A stretch of DNA of 7,699 nt from Bacillota bacterium. Its GTDB lineage: Bacteria; Bacillota; Limnochordia; Darwinibacteriales; DTU012. Below the pieces are notes generated by a model. The model saw only the letters and a list, made by a program, of their open reading frames with translations. It ran no database searches and had not been told where the DNA came from. Of the stretch, positions 5,610 through 7,699 are shown piece after piece; within the stretch, counting starts at the first letter, position 1; each line of letters opens with the position of its first letter. The stretch lies in NCBI GenBank assembly GCA_012521805.1, contig JAAYLQ010000195.1, positions 1 to 7,699 of the forward strand, given 5' to 3'. Both the position numbers and the translations under genes were made by a program.

Positions 5610-6800
5610 ATGATTGTCCAGCCAAAGTTTCGTGGATTTATCTGCACTACATCCCATCCTCTGGGCTGCAGTGCCCATGTTAAACGGCAGATTGATTATG
5701 TCAGAGGACAGAAAGCGTTTACAGGACCCAAAAACGTATTGATTATTGGAGCGTCAACAGGGTATGGTTTGGCATCACGAATCGCCACTGCCTTTGGTGC
5801 TGGTGCAAAAACCCTAGGCGTATTTTATGAGCGTCCAGCTTCAGGCAATCGGACCGCAACTCCTGGATGGTATAATACAGCCGCTTTTGAGCGGGAAGCG
5901 CACAAGGCTGGATTATATGCAGTAAGTATCAATGGTGATGCCTTTTCAAATCAGATTAAGCAGCAGGCTATTGATACCATTAAAGCAGACTTAGGGAAAA
6001 TAGATTTAGTAGTTTATAGTTTAGCCGCGCCTCGCAGAGTGGATCCGATTACAAACGAGATTTATACGTCAGTACTCAAACCGATAGGCAGGGCGTTTAC
6101 CAGTAAAACTGTCGACTTTCATTCCGGTGAGGTTTCTACCGTTACAATTGAAACGGCAGCTGAAGAGGAAATTGCAGCAACAGTCAAGGTAATGGGCGGT
6201 GAAGATTGGCAGCTGTGGATTGAGGCTTTACTGGAAAATGGAGTATTAGCAGATGGATGCACAGCGCTGGCCTATTCCTATATTGGACCTGAAATTACCC
6301 ATGCGGTTTACCGCAGCGGTACAATAGGGAAGGCGAAGGAGCATTTAGAAGCAACTGCGCAAAAACTAAACCGAACACTTGCGAAAATAAATGGTAGGGC
6401 ATATGTTTCAGTAAATAAAGCTGTTGTCACACAGGCAAGTGCTGCAATCCCAGTGGTTCCTCTATATGCTTCGCTGCTGTTTAAAGTGATGAAAGAAAAG
6501 AAGATCCATGAAGGCTGCATTGAGCAGATTTATCGGCTGTTTACCCAAAAATTAACTGCCACTGGTGCTCAAACAGACAGCGAAGGCAGAATCCGCCTTG
6601 ATGATTGGGAGATGCGTCCAGACGTGCAGGAGCAGGTGGTTGAACTTTGGGAGCAGGTTAACAGCGGCAATATTGCAGAAATCTCTGATCTAGCAGCTTT
6701 TCGTACAGAGTTTTTCAATCTCTTTGGTTTTGAATTTCCGGAAGTAGATTATGCTCAAGATGTGGATGTAGCAGTGGCAATACCAAGTATTGATGGTTAA
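5610..6800 (+). CDS. fabV: FabV/TER family NADH-dependent trans-2-enoyl-ACP/CoA reductase
   Basis: Reduces trans-2-enoyl thioesters with NADH, either as the final step of fatty acid elongation (FabV) or on crotonyl-CoA in butyrate-type pathways (TER). The 396-residue length is typical. The N-terminus RGFICTTSHPLGC is the family signature. The Rossmann motif GASTGYG is at residues 47-53, and GVFYERP puts Glu74 after beta strand 2, expected to favour NADH over NADPH. The catalytic pair is Tyr234-x8-Lys243 within THAVYRSGTIGKAK, and VKVMGGEDW (192-200) and FKVMKEK (291-297) are also conserved. The N-terminal half reads like FabV, while the segment after the active Tyr resembles spirochaete TER from memory, so the preferred substrate cannot be settled. 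ATG at 5610 is preceded by GAGGTGG (5599-5605). It ends just before a strong terminator. Confidence 0.95.
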   Translation: MIVQPKFRGFICTTSHPLGCSAHVKRQIDYVRGQKAFTGPKNVLIIGASTGYGLASRIATAFGAGAKTLGVFYERPASGNRTATPGWYNTAAFEREAHKAGLYAVSINGDAFSNQIKQQAIDTIKADLGKIDLVVYSLAAPRRVDPITNEIYTSVLKPIGRAFTSKTVDFHSGEVSTVTIETAAEEEIAATVKVMGGEDWQLWIEALLENGVLADGCTALAYSYIGPEITHAVYRSGTIGKAKEHLEATAQKLNRTLAKINGRAYVSVNKAVVTQASAAIPVVPLYASLLFKVMKEKKIHEGCIEQIYRLFTQKLTATGAQTDSEGRIRLDDWEMRPDVQEQVVELWEQVNSGNIAEISDLAAFRTEFFNLFGFEFPEVDYAQDVDVAVAIPSIDG

Positions 6801-6806
6801 AAAAGA

Positions 6807-6835
6807 AGGACCGCAGTTACTTTAACTGCGGTCTT
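6807..6835. terminator. Bidirectional Rho-independent terminator between convergent genes
   Basis: A perfect 11-bp stem pairs GACCGCAGTTA (6809-6819) with TAACTGCGGTC (6823-6833) around a 3-base loop. The pairing can extend by two more pairs outward. On the plus strand it is followed by TTAATAATTT. On the minus strand the flanking A-rich 6799-6807 becomes a T-rich tract, so it can end both fabV and the leftward lipoprotein gene. Confidence 0.9.
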
Positions 6836-6841
6836 AATAAT

Positions 6842-7561
6842 TTATAAAGCTGACTTCACTGGTTCCCACTTAAGCTCTCGTACCTCAATATAGTCAAACA
6901 TGGCATCGACTTCGCGGCCGCTTACAGGACTGATGGCGTAGAGAACAACATAGACCTGCTCCCAATTTACTCTGGGATGGTGTTCAACCTCCTGCCATTT
7001 AATTCCATCAAAACTGTAATAGTAGCTGAGCTGACCGTCAATTTTAGTCAGTTTAAGGTAGATTTCAGCTGTGTTTGCAATATCCCGGTTCCAGTCAGAA
7101 TAAGAACCTGCCGTTTCCAGTGCCGGTTCCACTGCGTGCCTGCCGTATGCATGAACGCGGCTTAAACGAGCGTAGTTGTCCATGTCCTGATAGATAGCCA
7201 AACCAGCTTGCTCGAAATCAGATTCTGGCTGAAAGAGGATTCGGGTAACTGCTTCAAAATTCTGGTACGGTACTGCGTAGAGGAAAAAGTTCACTGGATT
7301 ATTATTTGCTTCATAAATCTCAGCTTCCTGAGCAGTGATGGTTAAAAAACCTGGATTGGCAGTCAGAGACCATTTATTATCTTGTCTGTGCTGCAGCTCT
7401 GGTCCAATAAGCCAGTGCTCGCCCAACACTACTGAATCAAAATCATCTCGAAAAAGTTCGCCGAACACAAGCTCCATTTCTGGTTCATCGTCAGTGCAGC
7501 CCTGGAGGGCCAATGCACAGCAAATTAACAGCGTAAGTGCCAGCAGTTTTCTTGGTTTCAT
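6842..7561 (-). CDS. Secreted lipoprotein with a concanavalin-like, GH43 C-terminal-like domain
   Basis: The 239-residue product begins with a lipoprotein signal peptide: MKPRK, a hydrophobic stretch, then the lipobox LQGC with the lipidated Cys at residue 22, so it is anchored outside the membrane. The remainder (about 33-230) is a single beta-sandwich-like domain with the order FRDDFD, HWLIGPE, WSLTANPGFLTI, AGLAIYQDMDNYARL (119-133), LKLTKIDGQLSYYYSFDGIKWQEV and FDYIEVREL. This pattern is familiar from the C-terminal domain of GH43 beta-xylosidases and from DUF1349-type proteins, often linked to carbohydrate binding. No glycosidase domain or catalytic residues accompany it. The second ATG (7561) is chosen because GGAGG lies only 1 base before the first ATG (7567) but 7 bases before this one. 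Ligand unknown. Confidence 0.85.
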   Translation of the reverse strand: MKPRKLLALTLLICCALALQGCTDDEPEMELVFGELFRDDFDSVVLGEHWLIGPELQHRQDNKWSLTANPGFLTITAQEAEIYEANNNPVNFFLYAVPYQNFEAVTRILFQPESDFEQAGLAIYQDMDNYARLSRVHAYGRHAVEPALETAGSYSDWNRDIANTAEIYLKLTKIDGQLSYYYSFDGIKWQEVEHHPRVNWEQVYVVLYAISPVSGREVDAMFDYIEVRELKWEPVKSAL

Positions 7562-7568
7562 AACCATG

Positions 7569-7575
7569 CCTCCTC
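7569..7575 (-). promoter_or_regulatory. Ribosome binding site that sets the lipoprotein start
   Basis: Read on the minus strand this is GAGGAGG. It is directly adjacent to the ATG ending at 7567 (1-base spacing) and 7 bases from the ATG at 7561, so initiation at 7561 is favoured. Confidence 0.7.
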
Positions 7576-7633
7576 ATCCAAGGTATAGCTATAAATAGAT
7601 TCTCAATTTCGGCATGGAATTCCTGTTGAGATC

Positions 7634-7699
7634 CTAATTAACGATATAGCGAAAAATTTCTTTCATGCGCGGCCGCTTGCCGTACATTAGAATTCCAAC
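7634..7699 (-). CDS. Possible C-terminal tail of a leftward gene entering from the right edge
   Basis: On the minus strand the frame starting at base 7699 is open for 21 codons and ends with TAG (7634-7636), 72 bases before the lipoprotein start. The readable peptide has a hydrophobic start followed by a basic stretch (ILMYGKRPRMK), resembling the cytoplasmic end of a membrane protein. A second minus-strand frame is also open across most of this short stretch, so the evidence is thin. If real, it would probably be co-transcribed with the lipoprotein gene, since no terminator is visible between them. I cannot name a family. Confidence 0.3.
   Translation of the reverse strand, partial: VGILMYGKRPRMKEIFRYIVN

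Noticed and set aside
6977..7598. Plus-strand open frames (6977-7165 and 7335-7598) opposite the lipoprotein gene
   Set aside because: The minus-strand gene has a clear signal peptide, lipobox, domain pattern and ribosome binding site; the plus-strand frames have none of these.
6911..7680. Two GCGGCCGC palindromes (near 6915 and 7669) with shared flanking bases
   Set aside because: The first is explained by codons of the lipoprotein gene and the second lies in a possible coding tail; two short matches without further homology are not a repeat element.
7612..7697. Repeated GGAATTC words near 7614 and 7691 as a possible direct repeat or attachment site
   Set aside because: The match is only about 7-8 bases and has no integrase, tRNA or further symmetry around it.

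Overview
The window holds one long rightward gene block, one short leftward block and no mobile element. Strong GGAGG-type ribosome binding sites, frequent TTG and GTG starts, moderate GC (judged by eye), Rho-independent terminators and a lipobox lipoprotein suggest an anaerobic or fermentative Bacillota-like bacterium. This assignment is weak, because nothing in the window is a taxonomic marker.

Left edge (1-648): the C-terminal catalytic half of an S9 family serine peptidase (prolyl oligopeptidase / acylaminoacyl peptidase type), closed by a strong terminator that contains its stop codon.

Core (710-5529): a tightly coupled seven-gene operon. The first five genes are nqrB, nqrC, nqrD, nqrE and nqrF, five of the six subunits of a sodium-translocating NADH:quinone oxidoreductase (Nqr, the sister of Rnf). 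Both flavinylation motifs (NqrB and NqrC), the paired cysteines of NqrD and NqrE, and the 2Fe-2S, FAD and NADH sites of NqrF are all readable. The expected first gene, nqrA (or rnfC), is absent: the terminator and the peptidase occupy its place. NqrB lacks the long N-terminal tail of classical NqrB, and NqrF is also short. After nqrF, in the same operon, come an unrecognised 158-residue cytosolic protein and a diiron ferritin-like (rubrerythrin-type) protein. The operon therefore looks like an NqrA-less Nqr variant with two unusual accessory genes, which is the most interesting signal here.

Right part (5540-7699): fabV/ter, an NADH-dependent trans-2-enoyl-ACP/CoA reductase with its own likely extended -10 promoter, ends in a bidirectional terminator. 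It is convergent with a leftward lipoprotein gene carrying a concanavalin-like, GH43 C-terminal-like domain. A short open frame at the right edge may be the tail of another leftward gene.

Working together (inference): the Nqr-like complex would couple NADH oxidation to sodium export and membrane-associated or extracytoplasmic flavin reduction. FabV/TER would be another NADH sink in fatty acid or butyrate-type metabolism. The lipoprotein and the peptidase look functionally unrelated to these.
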